From positions 20,256 to 25,840 of the forward strand of contig DLOO01000037.1 in the NCBI GenBank assembly GCA_002479645.1: DNA of 5,585 bases. Direction: 5' to 3'. The position numbers were made by a program, and so were the translations under genes. Of the stretch, positions 5,561-5,585 are shown in pieces. Under the pieces are notes generated by a model. That model saw only the letters and a list, made by a program, of their open reading frames with translations, ran no database searches and had not been told where the DNA came from. Each line of letters starts with the position of its first letter. Within the stretch, counting starts at the first letter, position 1. The DNA comes from Lachnoclostridium sp. UBA7482 (lineage in GTDB: Bacteria > Bacillota > Clostridia > Lachnospirales > Lachnospiraceae).

Positions 5561-5585
5561 AAAAAGAGTTTCGCTCGCGAAACTC
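5561..5585 (-). terminator. Intrinsic terminator of a gene outside the window
   Basis: The minus strand reads GAGTTTCG, CGAG, CGAAACTC (5585-5566), a perfect 8-bp stem with a 4-base loop, or 9 bp with a 2-base loop. It is followed directly by TTTTT (5565-5561) and, after CG, by four more T residues. This orientation would end transcription of a minus-strand gene located beyond 5585. It touches the palindrome cluster and could be part of the same repeated unit; the window edge cuts the flank. Confidence 0.55.

Noticed and set aside
5410..5585. T-box or SAM riboswitch controlling metG
   Set aside because: I looked for the T-box AGGGTGG-type antiterminator sequence and for a terminator placed just before the gene; neither is visible in the 176 bases available. 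A longer leader outside the window cannot be excluded.

Overview
The window looks like a stretch of chromosome from a low-to-mid GC Gram-positive of the Clostridia, most likely a Lachnospiraceae-type gut anaerobe. This is an inference from three things: strong AGGAGG-type ribosome binding sites, a clostridial-type MetRS with a Cys4 zinc knuckle and fused tRNA-binding domain, and a surface protein with a Thr-Pro linker. I could not run a taxonomic search. Every supported gene lies on the minus strand, so transcription runs from high to low coordinates.

Region by region, in transcription order. (1) 5585-5410 has no gene. It holds a hairpin with a T-run that looks like the intrinsic terminator of a gene outside the window, then a cluster of short palindromes, then the metG leader with a strong Shine-Dalgarno. 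(2) 5409-3352 is a complete methionyl-tRNA synthetase (metG). (3) 3351-3184 is a 168-base spacer containing a perfect 14-bp inverted repeat (probable metG terminator, possibly also an operator), a candidate promoter, and a Shine-Dalgarno that sets the start of the next gene. (4) 3183-1339 encodes a 614-residue membrane protein with MacB/FtsX-like topology: one N-terminal membrane helix, a large extracytoplasmic domain with an internal duplication, and a C-terminal membrane bundle. (5) 1335-340 encodes its ABC ATPase partner, which keeps Walker A and Walker B but has lost the consensus at the Q-loop, the signature motif and the H-loop, and carries a long acidic C-terminal tail. (6) 343-1 is the start of malQ (4-alpha-glucanotransferase), cut by the window edge. 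Its ATG overlaps the ATPase stop codon.

The permease, ATPase and malQ look like one operon: a 3-base gap, then a 4-base ATGA overlap. metG is probably a separate unit. The least ordinary part of the window is the ABC pair. Its ATPase seems able to bind nucleotide but has substitutions at three catalytic or coupling motifs, and its permease carries a duplicated, Cys-containing extracytoplasmic module. This suggests a divergent, possibly non-transporting, MacB/FtsEX-like system. The substrate or signal cannot be told from the sequence, and the link to glucan metabolism through malQ rests on gene order alone.
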